Shown piece by piece: positions 1 through 10,090 of a DNA stretch of 64,000 nucleotides. The notes beneath the pieces are model-generated. The model saw only the letters and a program-made list of their open reading frames with translations. It was not told the origin of the DNA and made no database searches. Each line of letters opens with the position of its first letter. The stretch's first letter is position 1. Origin of the DNA: Undaria pinnatifida (Eukaryota; Sar; Phaeophyceae; Laminariales; Alariaceae); assembly GCA_012845835.1 (NCBI GenBank), contig JABAKD010000013.1, forward strand, positions 6,275,628 through 6,339,627, in the 5' to 3' direction. The position numbers and the translations under genes were made by a program.

Positions 1-440
1 AGAACGCACAGCGCCGCACAACACAGCACCGCAAAACGAAGGGCAAGGCACGGCACCGCACTGCGCTGCGCTGCTGAGCTATATAGAGCCGGGCTGACCT
101 GAGCTGGGGGTGCATTGTTTGTGATCCAACAACGCAATACGTACAAACCTGATGTAGTATTAATAGTATGGGTACGTGATATGATACTTCGAATGTTACT
201 GGCATGTACGAACTATTAATAGTAAAAATACAGCAAAGCACGCAGCATGGCAAAGCACAGCGCTGCGTTCTGCTGAGCTAGCGCTGCGGTGCGCTGCTGA
301 GCTGAGCAGCACGGCTTCGCAGGGCACGGCACTGCACGGCGCTGCGCTGCTGGGCTATAGCGCTGCCGTGGGGTGCTGGGCGGCGCTGAGCTGATGAGCC
401 AAGCCGAGATCTCAGCTGATAAAACTTCGTCCAAGTACAA
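1..440. repeat. GC-rich low-complexity DNA with two related blocks
   Basis: Two blocks (about 40-110 and 230-400) are built from overlapping GCTGC, GCAC and GGCACGG words and share the order GGCACGGCAC ... CTGCGCTGCTG ... GCTATAG, so one looks like a diverged copy of the other. A more A/T-rich spacer separates them. No coding frame is convincing. Confidence 0.5.
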
Positions 441-446
441 AACAAA

Positions 447-820
447 TGGTTGAAATCAAAGAAAAGCTAAAGCTAGACCGTTCCGCAAGTAATGCACAGG
501 CGGCAAATTAGCAACAAATGGTAGGAAGTTCAACTTACTACACAAAAAGGAAGAAAAAATCGCGAAAAAGTTCAAAATCGTGTTGGCAGAAAAACCAAAT
601 TTGCAGGAAGCAGCTGAAAAGTCAAGGAACAACTGGCAAAACGAGCAGAAAAAAAAATAATAAGGCGGAGCAAGAAATCAACGAAAAGCTGGACCGTTCC
701 GCTAGTATTGCACGGAGGCGGTGTCGAAGTGGGACCCCCGGAAATGCCAGGGTGCACCAACCGATCACTTTCAGCGGAAAGACATCTGTTAGTATGTTTA
801 TACCGCGGAGGGAACCTTAA
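447..820 (+). pseudogene. Degraded Lys/Glu-rich open reading frame
   Basis: I do not recognise this sequence. An ATG at 447 opens a frame of about 21 codons containing EKLKLDRSAS. Near 685 the related words NEKLDRSAS recur, so the segment holds a diverged internal duplication. Between them, one frame reads as a charged coiled-coil-like stretch (KIAKKFKIVLAEKPNLQEAA at about 555-615), but the frame changes and stops interrupt it. The last part (GTPGNARVHQPITFSGKTS) is continuous with the start near 518. It looks like a decayed coding sequence, perhaps transposon-derived. A chance reading of A-rich DNA cannot be excluded. Confidence 0.3.
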
Positions 821-901
821 TCTTAACTCTGCAAGAACATTGGGCCCTTGCGGTAAGAGTTGGCTGCATCAGGGGTAAGGGAAGGAACGGCAGTGGTGGT
901 A

Positions 902-936
902 GTCGTCCTCGTCGTCGTCGTCGTCGTAGTAGTAGT

Positions 937-971
<35 letters not shown>

Positions 972-1049
972 TAGTAGTAGTAGTTGGCTAGTACTAATGC
1001 TAGTACTAGTACTACTACTACTACTAGTATCTAGTACTAGTACTAGTAC

Positions 1050-1144
<95 letters not shown>

Positions 1145-1146
1145 TA
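902..1146. repeat. (AGT)n / (CGT)n compound microsatellite
   Basis: Starts as GTC/GTA triplets, passes through a short AGC run near 938-955 and interrupted ACT/AGT stretches, then continues as an almost pure AGT run from about 1045 to 1143. The poly-Ser and poly-Thr/Leu ORFs that cross it are artefacts of the triplet period. Confidence 0.95.
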
Positions 1147-1682
1147 GTAGTAGGTAATAGGGCTCGTGTGCATGTGGGTGGAGTGGTTGGAGAAAGGGTA
1201 GTAGTGGTGGTACAGAGGGACCAAGGCAACGGGGAGACCTGCTTTGGTACGACCGATTTGTGGCAGCAGTACTGACAGTACCACTGTATCGACCAACAAC
1301 AAAAACGCGCGGCCTTCTGCGCGTTGATACATGCCCGCAGCAGTTACAAAAACTACAAACCAGCCATCTTTATGGTTGGCGGGTTATGGTCGATGCTTCG
1401 TTGGAAGTGCGGGGGATTGGTCGTTACTTGACACGAGTACCTGATATATAAGGTGCTGCGGTAGTAGGTATGAGATGGGCGGAGGGATACCTCTACTATA
1501 GACTCCCAATGTACACCACGCAGGCGTCCCCTGTGTGGCAGGTCAATCTCGTCCCTACGAACGTCGATGATGCTGGTCGTCGCCTCCCGAGGGCATACTC
1601 TTTTTGTACTCATCACGTTTACTCTCCAGCTCAACTCGTTCCAGGTATGATGTTTTAGCCTCAGCGGCCTTTTGTACAAGCC

Positions 1683-1965
1683 GTGGCCGCAGGTGTCTCC
1701 CCCTCCCGCCCCCCGCCCCCCGGTACACGCCTTAATTTTTATCGCGCATAGGGTTCAGCATTCCCACATCTCAGCTCTTAATGCACGTGGATTTTCGTCG
1801 AACCTTGCTATCTTGTGCTCTCGAACCTTCCGCTAGTCAGTTTACTCAAGAAAAAGTCCCTTATATACGAAAACGAGGAATGCTGAAAGCTATGCGCGAT
1901 GGAAATGACGGCGAATAGAATGAATGCGAATACCAGGGGGGAAAAGGGAAGACACCTGTGACCAA
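1683..1965. mobile_element. MITE-like element with CAGGTGTCT inverted ends
   Basis: The left end (GGCCGCAGGTGTCTCCCC) and the reverse complement of the right end (GGTCACAGGTGTCTTCCC) match over about 18 bp. The interior shares TTTTTATCGCGCATAGGGTT and AAGAAAAAGTCCC with the longer relative at 31.3-31.8 kb. The length of about 280 bp and absence of coding capacity suggest a non-autonomous DNA element. No target duplication could be fixed. Confidence 0.5.
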
Positions 1966-2099
1966 GGGTTGTCCAGAATGTCGCTGAGAAATAATAAAAC
2001 CTCTTACGAGTTGAGGTGGAAAGTAAAAAGAGTGACAATACACCACCATTAACATATTTTAGAAGAGTTGTGCGGCACCTGTTGGTCATTTTCTGCCTT

Positions 2100-2168
2100 A
2101 GACATCCGACCAGACCAAACCCGACGCCACCCCTAACCCCAGCCCCGACCCTAAAGCCTAACCCCAAA
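2100..2168 (+). repeat. Degenerate telomere-like ACCCTAA/ACCCCAA tract
   Basis: Irregular CCCTAACCCC, CCCTAAAGCC and CCCCAAACC words run for about 65 bp. Similar short tracts occur near 38110-38155, 42200-42245 and 48760-48790. The first two lie after a similar T-rich and GTCGA/CGACC context, which suggests part of a dispersed repeat rather than an old chromosome end. Confidence 0.4.
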
Positions 2169-2269
2169 CCGTTGGGAGGCTGGAGCTCGGCAGGGGCAGT
2201 CGCACAGCTCCGCCGAATATATCAGTGGCGTTTGTGTACAACACCACATCGTATTTTTTCACTATACAT

Positions 2270-2760
2270 ATATTCGACTAGGGTGGCCGATACGAGCAGC
2301 CCAGGTGGGCTCGCGTTCACAGGGTATTTCGGTCCGACTAGCTTCTGACTTTGAACTTCTTGGCCCAACTAGCTTCTTTCATTTCTTGCCGCTGTCGCTT
2401 TCACAGACTTCTTGGCCCGACTAGCGACTAGCTTCTTGCTTTTAACTTTTTCGCCCGAGTACGAGCTTCTTTCATTTTTTGCTGCTGCATGCAAGCCAAA
2501 ATGTCCCGCTTCTACCTCCCGCAGACGTAGCACCGCCACAACGCCACAAAAGCAACACCAATCCCTTCAGGGACCACCAACAACGCTACCTGAAGTCATG
2601 AACATCGAATCCAACGTTAACACCAACACCAAACGCCCCAAGGCTAACGCAACGAGGAGCAAGCGGGCTGCTGCCTCAAACGCTGCTGTTGGTCGTAGTG
2701 CCGCCGCAACTGTTGCTGCTATGTGTGTGCAACTCTACTACTACTGCTGTCTATCTGATG
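2270..2760 (+). repeat. Fragment of the large composite repeat (GGCCCGACTAG minisatellite + basic ORF relic)
   Basis: Contains several copies of the word TTGGCCCGACTAGCTTCTT followed by a segment homologous to 36190-36400. The ATG at about 2499 that corresponds to the start of the basic ORF at 36228 is followed after nine codons by an in-frame TAG, so this copy is broken. A roughly 40-bp insertion relative to the other copy sits near 2580-2630. Confidence 0.6.
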
Positions 2761-2949
2761 CGCTGATGTGGTCTACGTGTGGTGCTTTATGTATCTACAT
2801 GAGGCTCCCAAAAACTGCCGGTGCTCTTGCTAGGGTATGCGTGTGTTTTTCGTTCAACGCATGACAGCATCACAAAGTAGTGCCAGTATATGTGCCAGCG
2901 TTATTCAGGACACCGGCACTATTCGAATATTATAGTTGAAATTCACAGC

Positions 2950-3220
2950 TACCTACGTGTAGAGGGCGTTTCCTCGTCTAACCCCCCGCCTTGCCGATGG
3001 CCCGCGGGAGGTTTTTCGCATGACTTCTCCTTTGTGTTAGCGCCTGTATTCCCCTCCATATCGACGAGGGCTCGCCTCGCCATAGTACCTTTTTTGTGGT
3101 TGGTTCGCCGTAGAGCTTTTCCTGCCCCCCCCCGCCGCACCGGCGGCATGCGGCAGATTCTACAGCCTTTTCTGCCCCCCCCGCCACACCAGCGGCATGC
3201 GGCAGGTTTTTGATGGGTAA
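2950..3220. repeat. Duplicated C-rich block
   Basis: A unit of about 57 bp (CTTTTCTGCCCCCCCC ... GGCATGCGGCAG) occurs twice in tandem at about 3115-3160 and 3168-3215. No convincing gene is seen from 2770 to 3670. Confidence 0.5.
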
Positions 3221-3674
3221 CTATTGCGTCTGCGCTTCTTTCTACTGCTTTTCTTCGCGTGTTCCTGGCTCCATAGCCAGACGGTTAGAGGTGTGGGAGT
3301 GGGTTTTGAGGAGCCGCATTTTCGACTCATGGTCTAGTTCGTAGAACCGGAGTTTCCCCGAATCTCTCATATTTCTGCATATGCGACTCATCAGGGTGGG
3401 CTAGTGTTAAGATACGGCCTCGAAAGTCCTGTAAGTATCCGAATTTGAGATCATTCGGATGGGTTTCGTATTATAAGGTTGGCGTTATATATTCGGGAAA
3501 GTTAGGAAGTAGATCGGAGGCACGTGCCTCCGATCTCAGAAGCTATCCCGGACTCTGGTGGAAACGAATAAAGCTACATATCTACGAAGGAAACGAAAGT
3601 GAGTTCTCTCCGAGGACCTGCTCAATTAACAGACCTGCAGGGGGCATTCTTGTGTCCCCCACCTTAATTTAACA

Positions 3675-4660
3675 CAGTCGTGCCAGGTGATTCTACCGAC
3701 ACTATACAGAGCAAAGGCACTATTCAACCCGCTCTATAATAGCCCGTTCCTTGCCAGCAATAAATATCAGCGAAAGGCTTATATCTGTGGTACAGATGCC
3801 TTCACGCAAAAATCTCAACAATATTTGTAGCACAGCGCAAAGACAGCGTCAAAACAGAAATATAATAACAGCATGGGGGAAGCGGGGAAAAGGTCCTCCT
3901 GCTCTGCTCTGCTCTGCCTGTGCTGCTGCTGCTGCTCGTCCTGCTGCTCTGCTGCTGCCCCTGCTCAGCTGCTGCACGGTGTGTCTGTAACGGACAGAAG
4001 AAGTTTTTTTTTTTGCGGTGTATGGACAGCATCACATGGCATTGCCGGTATGTGCCAACCCGATATACCGGCACTCGTCGAGACACCACCACTATTTAAA
4101 GTAGGGCTGTCATACGATTGTGCTTTGTATGAAGAGTTCCAGTCCTGCTACTTTCGCCGGCACTAAAGAGATCAGTGGCACTGGTCAACCGGCACTATTG
4201 GGAGTCCCCCACGACTGCAACAGCTGTATAACACCTAACACGCACTTGGGGCTGGGGCAGAATTTTTGGGCATTAATATGCATGATATTCGTACTTTCTT
4301 GGTACGTACGACTGGAAACACTATTTTAGGTCTGTTTTTCACTTTATTTCAGTATTACGGCGTCTCCTCGCCGCTGTGCTGGTTCTTCCACAATTGCACG
4401 AGGACTGCTTGCTGCTGCTTGCTGCTGCTGATGATGATATTTTCATTGCTTGTTTCGTTATTTTTCGCGCTTCTTTCTCCGCCATTTGAAGGTACGCGCT
4501 GCGGTTGTACAAAAAAGTGATCGGTTTGCTCCTACAATAATTGTGAACATATGCATTCATATCGTGTACAATTTTTTTAAACAGGGTCGGGACGATAGCA
4601 CTCTTCTTCTCGCTCGTACGTGAACAAGCAAAGTGCACGTACAAAAAACGGCAGTACGCG
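3675..4660 (+). repeat. Second fragment of the large composite repeat
   Basis: Parallels 36410-37390 in order: CAGCGAAA/CACGCAAAAAT words, a CTGCTGCTG-rich stretch, paired GTGCC..CCGGCAC motifs near 4040-4210, and a GGTCGGGACGATA block near 4585. The GCCGGCACTA words resemble termini of TIR elements seen elsewhere in the window. No intact ORF spans it. Confidence 0.55.
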
Positions 4661-4734
4661 TTTTTTTACTCTTCTTGCGTTACCCTCTTCTGCACCTTTT
4701 TTAATATTGATGTTAATGCCTTCTTTTTTATAAA

Positions 4735-5015
4735 AATATTTCAAGGACGTCAGCCGTGAGTTCGACGAATTTCGGGTCAACACTCATATTTGCAAGCTGC
4801 GTTGTTGGTACTTGTAATGTACTATGTGGGTGAGTTTTTTCATAATGGGAGGGGTCATATTGTTCTGTTAAAAAACAAACACATGTATATTCGTAGTCTA
4901 TACGAGTATATACACATTTAATAAAAAACATTTCAAGGACGTCAGCCGTGAGTTCGACGAATTTCAGGTCAACATTCATGTTTGCAAGCTGCGTTGTTGG
5001 TGATTGTAATATACT
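4735..5015 (+). repeat. Two tandem copies of the A/T-rich interspersed family (5' part)
   Basis: Two copies (about 4735-4870 and 4925-5015) start with TTTCAAGGACGTCAGCCGTG and continue with GAGTTCGACGAATTT, then TTTGCAAGCTGCGTTGTTGG. The same head is found at 6450, 15355 and 16370, and on the other strand at 25200-25270 and 28340-28430. It is a high-copy family in this window with no coding frame. Confidence 0.75.
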
Positions 5016-5085
5016 ACAAGGGCTTCGCTTGCGGGCGGCTGGACGCCGCCCGCTACGCTCGCGGAAGGAGGAATGGACATTCAGT
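5016..5085 (+). repeat. Hairpin resembling the foldback-element terminus
   Basis: CAAGGGCTTCGC is followed by a perfect stem, GCGGGCGG / CCGCCCGC around a 6-base loop, at about 5031-5053. The foldback element at 29140 and the segment at 25296 begin in the same way with CAAGGGCTCCGC and a hairpin. Like the one at 25296, this copy sits inside or against the A/T-rich family. Confidence 0.5.
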
Positions 5086-5573
5086 AAAAAGGCGGAAAAG
5101 AAGCACAAATGGCGCAACTGGCGACTTGAAAATGCCAAGAGGTGCATATACAGTACAACGGTAAACGATGGAGACGATTATGATTATGAGTTTGTTATTA
5201 TCATCCATTCGCCCAGTCCATGATGGGCACGTCGGAGGACTTGCTTGGCATATCCTTCCACCTCTCAGGTAGCACCTGTACACTCATTAGTAGCTCTCTC
5301 TAAGTCGATCATCAATAATAAATTATCGCAGGGCATAAACACCAGGCACGCGCTTGTCAAGGATAGAGACAGGAAAACTACAACTTAAGATGTAAAGGAG
5401 CGCAGTGCCAAAAAAAAGATGCTGGAAGCAGGAACTTGAACGCACACACCGCAAACATGTGAAGTACATTTGTATTCCGAAGGACGAAGAGCATGCATGT
5501 AGGCATAGTGCTAAAAAAACGATGCTGGTATGTAGAAACCGCAACTTAACGTTCTATAAAGAATGTGCTGTCA

Positions 5574-5768
5574 ACATTGCTTCCGAAGGAGCATGCAGGC
5601 TTGCTTGGACTCCTCCTCAGCGGAGGTTCCCAGCACCTTGCACTCTTGTTTTTTGTCGATGATCTTGTGAATCTGTCCACAAACGTTGAAGCATAGCGGG
5701 AGGACGTCGATAAGTACGTGTAAAAAAGTATTCGTACTTCTCTCCAGCAGACGTCGTAACCATCCAAA
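5574..5768 (-). CDS. Candidate exon of an unrecognised minus-strand gene
   Basis: The frame is open for 65 codons between a TAG (5769-5771) and a TGA (5571-5573). It has protein-like composition, including VLPLCFNVCGQIHKIIDKKQ and a Glu-rich segment (SAEEESKQACMLL). If the TAG is read as the AG of an acceptor (CCAATAG), the exon starts in phase 0. That matches the phase-0 end of the upstream exon at 5950-6110, leaving a 178-bp intron. I do not recognise the family. There is no start codon, so it would be internal or terminal. Because the partner exon carries a frameshift, the whole gene may be a relic. Confidence 0.4.
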
Positions 5769-5949
5769 CTATTGGAGCTCCTGCTTTCGTTGTTTGTAAT
5801 TGTTGTGGTATTGTTGTACTTGCTCTTGGTACTTAAAAGAAGAGCCGCACTTCATAGACTATATCCGCACGCTATCCCCTAGTCTTGAGCAAGAGACATG
5901 GATGTCTCGACTCGTGACACACAGGAGGCAAGATAAGAGTAGAACGTAC

Positions 5950-6110
5950 CTCGATGTCGAACGCCCTCTTGGCACCGTGGGAATGGAATGCGGGATGTAT
6001 ATCGAGCAAGTGGTAGCCTGCCTTCTTCAGGAGGTCACCGACCTTGATGTCGCCGGTGCACTATGTCCTCGCCGACTTGGCGGCCCTCGGCGACTGCTTC
6101 GCAGGGCTTC
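5950..6110 (-). pseudogene. Frameshifted exon of the same minus-strand gene
   Basis: A pyrimidine-rich acceptor ending TTTGCAG precedes 6110, and GAG|GTACGT is a good donor at 5949-5948. The first half reads KPCEAVAEGRQVGEDIVH in one frame. The second half reads GDIKVGDLLKKAGYHLLDIH and then HSHGAKRAFDIE in the next frame, with stops (TAG and TGA) in the complementary parts. This is the pattern of a single frameshift near 6045. The exon ends in phase 0, compatible with the exon at 5574-5768. Alternatively the acceptor is the TAG at 6061-6063 and only 5950-6060 is exon, which removes the need for a frameshift. Function unknown. Confidence 0.4.
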
Positions 6111-6449
6111 TGCAAACGACAACAACGGATGGGAATACCTAGCGTTCAGTGAATGTTCAAAATAGTAAGGCCACGTAGCTGTCGTCGGTTTCCAAAGTTT
6201 GAAAGGAAGCCGTACAATTTAACACGTATGTAATAAAAGCGGTCGTTTATGGGCAAAGCCCTGCCTGGTACCACAACGTTGCTACTGTAACACCTATGAA
6301 ACCACAACTGGGACAGGAACGAACGGGATTCACAGTCGCAACTGGTAAGCGTGAGCCCCGGTATACTGCTATATATGGCCTACCGGCGGAATACCGACAA
6401 CGAAGGGTAAGAGTCAGTACCTACCTGCTGTATATATTATATAACTAAT

Positions 6450-6565
6450 TTTCAAGGACGTCAGCCGTGAGTTTGACGAATTTCAGGTCAATACTCATCT
6501 TTGCAAGCTGCGTTGTTGGTACTCGTAATATACTATATGAGTGAGTTTTTATTGGGAGGTGTCTT
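6450..6565 (+). repeat. A/T-rich interspersed family copy (head)
   Basis: Begins TTTCAAGGACGTCAGCCGTG and runs through TTTGCAAGCTGCGTTGTTGG to a GAGTGAGTTTTTATTGGGAG segment, the head of the family seen at 4735 and 18120. Confidence 0.7.
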
Positions 6566-6820
6566 ATTGTTCCGTACTACTCTATTACTGCTGCTATCAA
6601 TACTATTACGACCGACGTGTACTGCGATCCCTGAAGAGGTTGCGCACCCTACTTGTACACGTTAATACAAAGAGTTTATGTGGTTGTATGAAAAATGAGT
6701 AATAGTACGCCGGGTCACTACATGAACAACTCGCTAACCCCAATCACGGGACTGCTCTCCAGCACCACCCAGGTTAACTTCAGCTTCTGTTTAATTCTAT
6801 ATATCAACCTCCAGTGTGTA

Positions 6821-7835
6821 CAGTCGTCCCCGCTTTAAAGACACTCTTAAGGGAACTCCCCGCTATAAAGACACATTTTTTCCCAGAACATGGTGCCCCG
6901 CAGATGTACAATAATAAGGGGGGGGTACCTTTTCCACTTTGCGCCCCCCCCCAATTTTTTTTTGCTGGGGCAGCACACTGCTGTATAACATCGACAGCGG
7001 TCTGCTGCAGCCCGCACTACCGCGTGTGGGTATGGAGAGATTCCTCCCATCTGCTGGCGGGTCGTCAGCTGCCGGCTTGAAGCCATGTGGCGAACCCACG
7101 TGCCAGTCAAAGTCTCAACTCGTGTCAGGCAGTCAAAGTTTGAGATTTTTGCCTTTCTCGTGGAGTTAAATTTTGGTATTTTTGTTTTGAGTTTTTGCCT
7201 CGTGTTGACCTTTGGGGAAGAACGGTGTCCTCTTTTCGGTGTATTTGCCCGATTTTTTTGTATGTTGTGGTCTGCGCTACCGACCGTTTCCTAGTGTCCT
7301 TCTAAGGGGTCGACTGGGTTTGTTTGGTCCCTATGTGGCAGGTAACTTGCGTGTATCGTATCAGAGCTAGTTCCAACGAACTGATGTGTCTCAGGTGTGT
7401 TCGCGATATCTCGGGCATGATGTTCACCGTGAGGATAACGCGTTGACAATAAGAAAAGTCTGCAACAACACCAGCGCACTGCCGTACACATGACAGCAAG
7501 AGCCTGCATCAACAACAGCGCACTGCCGTACACATTACAATAGGTCGTGCTGCACTCCTTCCCGCGTTTCGGTGGTGGAGGGAAATTCAAAATGTGTAAA
7601 GTATTGGAGTGTACTACAGCAGTAGTGTTGCGGCTTTTCAAATCACGTGTTGTAGTTTTTAAGCAACACAGTTTCGTGGCCGCATTCCTGCTTCAAATGC
7701 GCGAATTTTGACATATGTTACACCTCCATTGGCCCCGGGGACGGTGAGTTAGTGGCCCCGGAATCCTAAAGACACTTGCCCGCGTTAAAGACACTCCCAA
7801 AAAAACGCGGTGTGTCTTGTAAGCGGGGTCGACTG
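6821..7835. mobile_element. pogo/Tc1-mariner-like TA element, non-autonomous, copy A
   Basis: The element is bounded by TA on both sides (6819-6820 and 7836-7837). Its ends are inverted: CAGTCGTCCCCGCTTTAAAG on the left and, reading inward from the right, CAGTCGACCCCGCTTACAAG. A second subterminal copy of the CCCCGC..AAAGACAC motif follows each end. CAGTC termini and a TA target are typical of pogo/Tigger-type elements of the Tc1/mariner superfamily. At 1,015 bp it is too short for a full transposase, and no DDE-type ORF is seen. Inner segments (ATGGCTTCAAGC-type block near 7075, GTGGTGTT..CAACAACACCAGC near 7465, CCCCGGGGACGGTGAGTTAG near 7734) match copy B at 54070-55284, which lies in the opposite orientation. 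Confidence 0.75.
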
Positions 7836-7924
7836 TACTGCGACTGGTGCTGATGCTATCATGCTGCTGTGTTATTTATCACTGCATGGACCATTTTTAC
7901 AACCCTGGCTGACCCCCGTGATGG

Positions 7925-8290
7925 GACTTGCCCGTTTTCATTGCGTCTTACATGTATAGATACCACGTAGTCGTAGTCGTACACCCAAAAAGTGTGTTTA
8001 TATCACAGCACAAAGCGTCACTGCATGGACCACTTGTTCAACCCCCGCTTACCCCGATGACGGGACTGCCCCGTACTCGTAGTCGTACATACATGAAGTG
8101 TGTTTGGTTGTACGTTGTACAACCCCCGCTTACACCCCGATGACGGGACTGCCCCGTACACGTACTCGTACACACAAAAAGTGTGTTTGGTTGTACACAT
8201 GAAAAAGAAATCACAGCACGCAGCGTGCAGCGTCACTGCGTAGACAACCAGTACAACATGCTTACCCCGACGACGGGACTGCCCTCCGTG
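7925..8290 (+). repeat. Minisatellite with GACGGGACTGCCCCGTAC units
   Basis: About four imperfect units of roughly 70-110 bp, each with ACCCCCGCTTAC, GACGGGACTGCC and a GTAC..GTA..GTAC tail followed by AAGTGTGTTTGGTTGTAC. An isolated relative (CAATCACGGGACTGC) lies just upstream of the pogo-like element at about 6740. No frame is open through all units. Confidence 0.65.
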
Positions 8291-8785
8291 ACCACCAAGG
8301 CGAACTTGAGTTTGTTCAGGCTACGCGTCCCCAAGCACAGCTTCCACACCGTGTAGTAGTTCGACCACGCTGGTGTAGCACACACATGCTACATACAGCA
8401 AGCGTTGCAGACAGGCACTCAGGGTCAAACAATGTAAATTTCAATGTGCATCATTTTTGGAAACAGGATTCGCTTGAGTTCACCAACACCCAAAACCACA
8501 TAGTCTATTGCGCACAACTTGCAGCACACTCAGCCAACACTCAACGCAGTACTACCGAAAATACAGGGTGTTGGCATCTAGTGTCTTACCTATGTCGCAC
8601 GGCGCTGAACACACTGACAACGGGAACAAACTCTCAGCATCAGTAGTATAGTAGTAGCTGACAGCAAACATCACATTCCAACAACACGAAGAAATGAAAC
8701 TCACGTTTCGTCAAGCTCTCAGCTCCTTCGTTAGGGACGCCGATCGAAGGTGAATCACAGGTGCCCGCGTCACACCAGTCACATA

Positions 8786-9509
8786 TGTAATAAGAATTGG
8801 ACTCGGCTCACGCGGTCTGGTGAATCTCACTCGCGAGACTGCTGTATGCTCGCTAGCTGTCCAAACTCATTCCATACAATATCTGCAGGTTCTTCCATCT
8901 GACGAAATAAATGCTTGTTCTGCCTTCGAGAACTGGTCAAGAAATATGATTGATGGATCGTGTGTAATTGAGCATCATTTATCCTTCTTCACTGCTTTTG
9001 TCCGCCTACCAATCCGTCACGTACTGACTGCTTTCGCCTGATACTCGCTTACATCAGTCTCACCCGACCCCGGTGGCTTGCCATATCGTGCATCGACTCG
9101 AGACGGCTCCAAGCGACACCCAGCGAGCTTCTGACATGAAAGGGCAACCACGACAAACCCCGGGAAATCTGCTCTCAAAACTCACCGACCTTACAACTAC
9201 TTGTTGGCAATCAGTTCTGTACCACGACTTTCATATCCTTCTCAACTTCTTCCTGGAATCCACGCAGTACCCAACGACGACCTTTCCACCTACCAAAAAC
9301 CCGTGATTATTCCAGCTACCCAGATGGATCCATATCCTACTCCAAGATCTACCCACAACTACGAGCGAAGGTCAACTCCAACGCCAGGTACTCGTATGTA
9401 GGTGTCTTAACCTTCCTTGGATCTATTCCGAACCTGAATTCTCAACTTACGTTATGAGCTTTTGACTTTCTTTATCAAATTATCAAATGACTTATGACTT
9501 ATTACCACA
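8786..9509 (-). repeat. LTR (left copy; 3' LTR if the element is minus-oriented)
   Basis: 724 bp, TGTAATAAG ... CTTATTACCACA on the plus strand, so the ends carry short imperfect inverted repeats. The three small ORFs inside are the same in both LTRs and carry no recognisable domain. The only difference from the right LTR that I noticed is T at 8797 against C at 13428. Confidence 0.9.
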
Positions 9510-9893
9510 TTGGCCCACCCTGCTTTTTAGTAGCAACCCAAACAGTTTGCTACTCAAAAGCAATTACCGCAAGGTAAGAAGTCATCACAGTAATCTTACG
9601 CAGTTGATTTGATGGCAATCATACGTGTGCATCACTGAGACGTTTAATGAACTCAACGCGACTCGAACAAAAACTTGAATGACCACCCAGACTGAACAAT
9701 CGATCAAGACAGAACGACAGAAAAGTCTCGCTCTGAGCGCTAACCGAAGCACAAGGTATAATCCAAGCTTTGCACTACTCACCCATGCCCCTCAAAGTAG
9801 CGTGGGGTGGCAAGCTGAGAATTTTCCTCGATACTTCAACATGGTCAGTTCGCCAATGCGACGATGAAACCGGAATTCAATCCCACTCTTTTT

Positions 9894-10090
9894 CCGAAAC
9901 GACAGCCTCAACGAAACCTGGGGGCGTTGATGCGAGCGATTCCAAATCCCCAATGCTTCCCCGAACGGCAGCCTCAACGAAATCGGAGGGCGTTGATGCA
10001 AGCGATTTCATGTCCCCAATCCTTCCCCGAACGGCGGCCTCAACGAAATCGGAGGGCGTGGAGGCAACCGTTTCAATACTATCGTTACTA
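9894..10090. repeat. 66-bp tandem repeat inside the LTR element, three copies
   Basis: Copies near 9895, 9961 and 10027 share CCGAACGGCAGCCTCAACGA and GGAGGGCGTTGATGC. The period is a multiple of three, so plus-strand frames stay open across it (178 codons from 9770), but the encoded 22-residue repeats match nothing I know. Its meaning inside the internal domain is unclear. Confidence 0.8.

Noticed and set aside
798-1332. Poly-Leu, poly-Ser and poly-Thr ORFs across 0.9-1.15 kb
   Set aside because: They arise from the (AGT)n tract; no splice signals or domains flank it.
8820-9401. Three ORFs of 66-77 codons, repeated identically at 13451-14032
   Set aside because: They lie inside the LTRs and are identical only because the LTRs are. 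No domain or start context supports translation.
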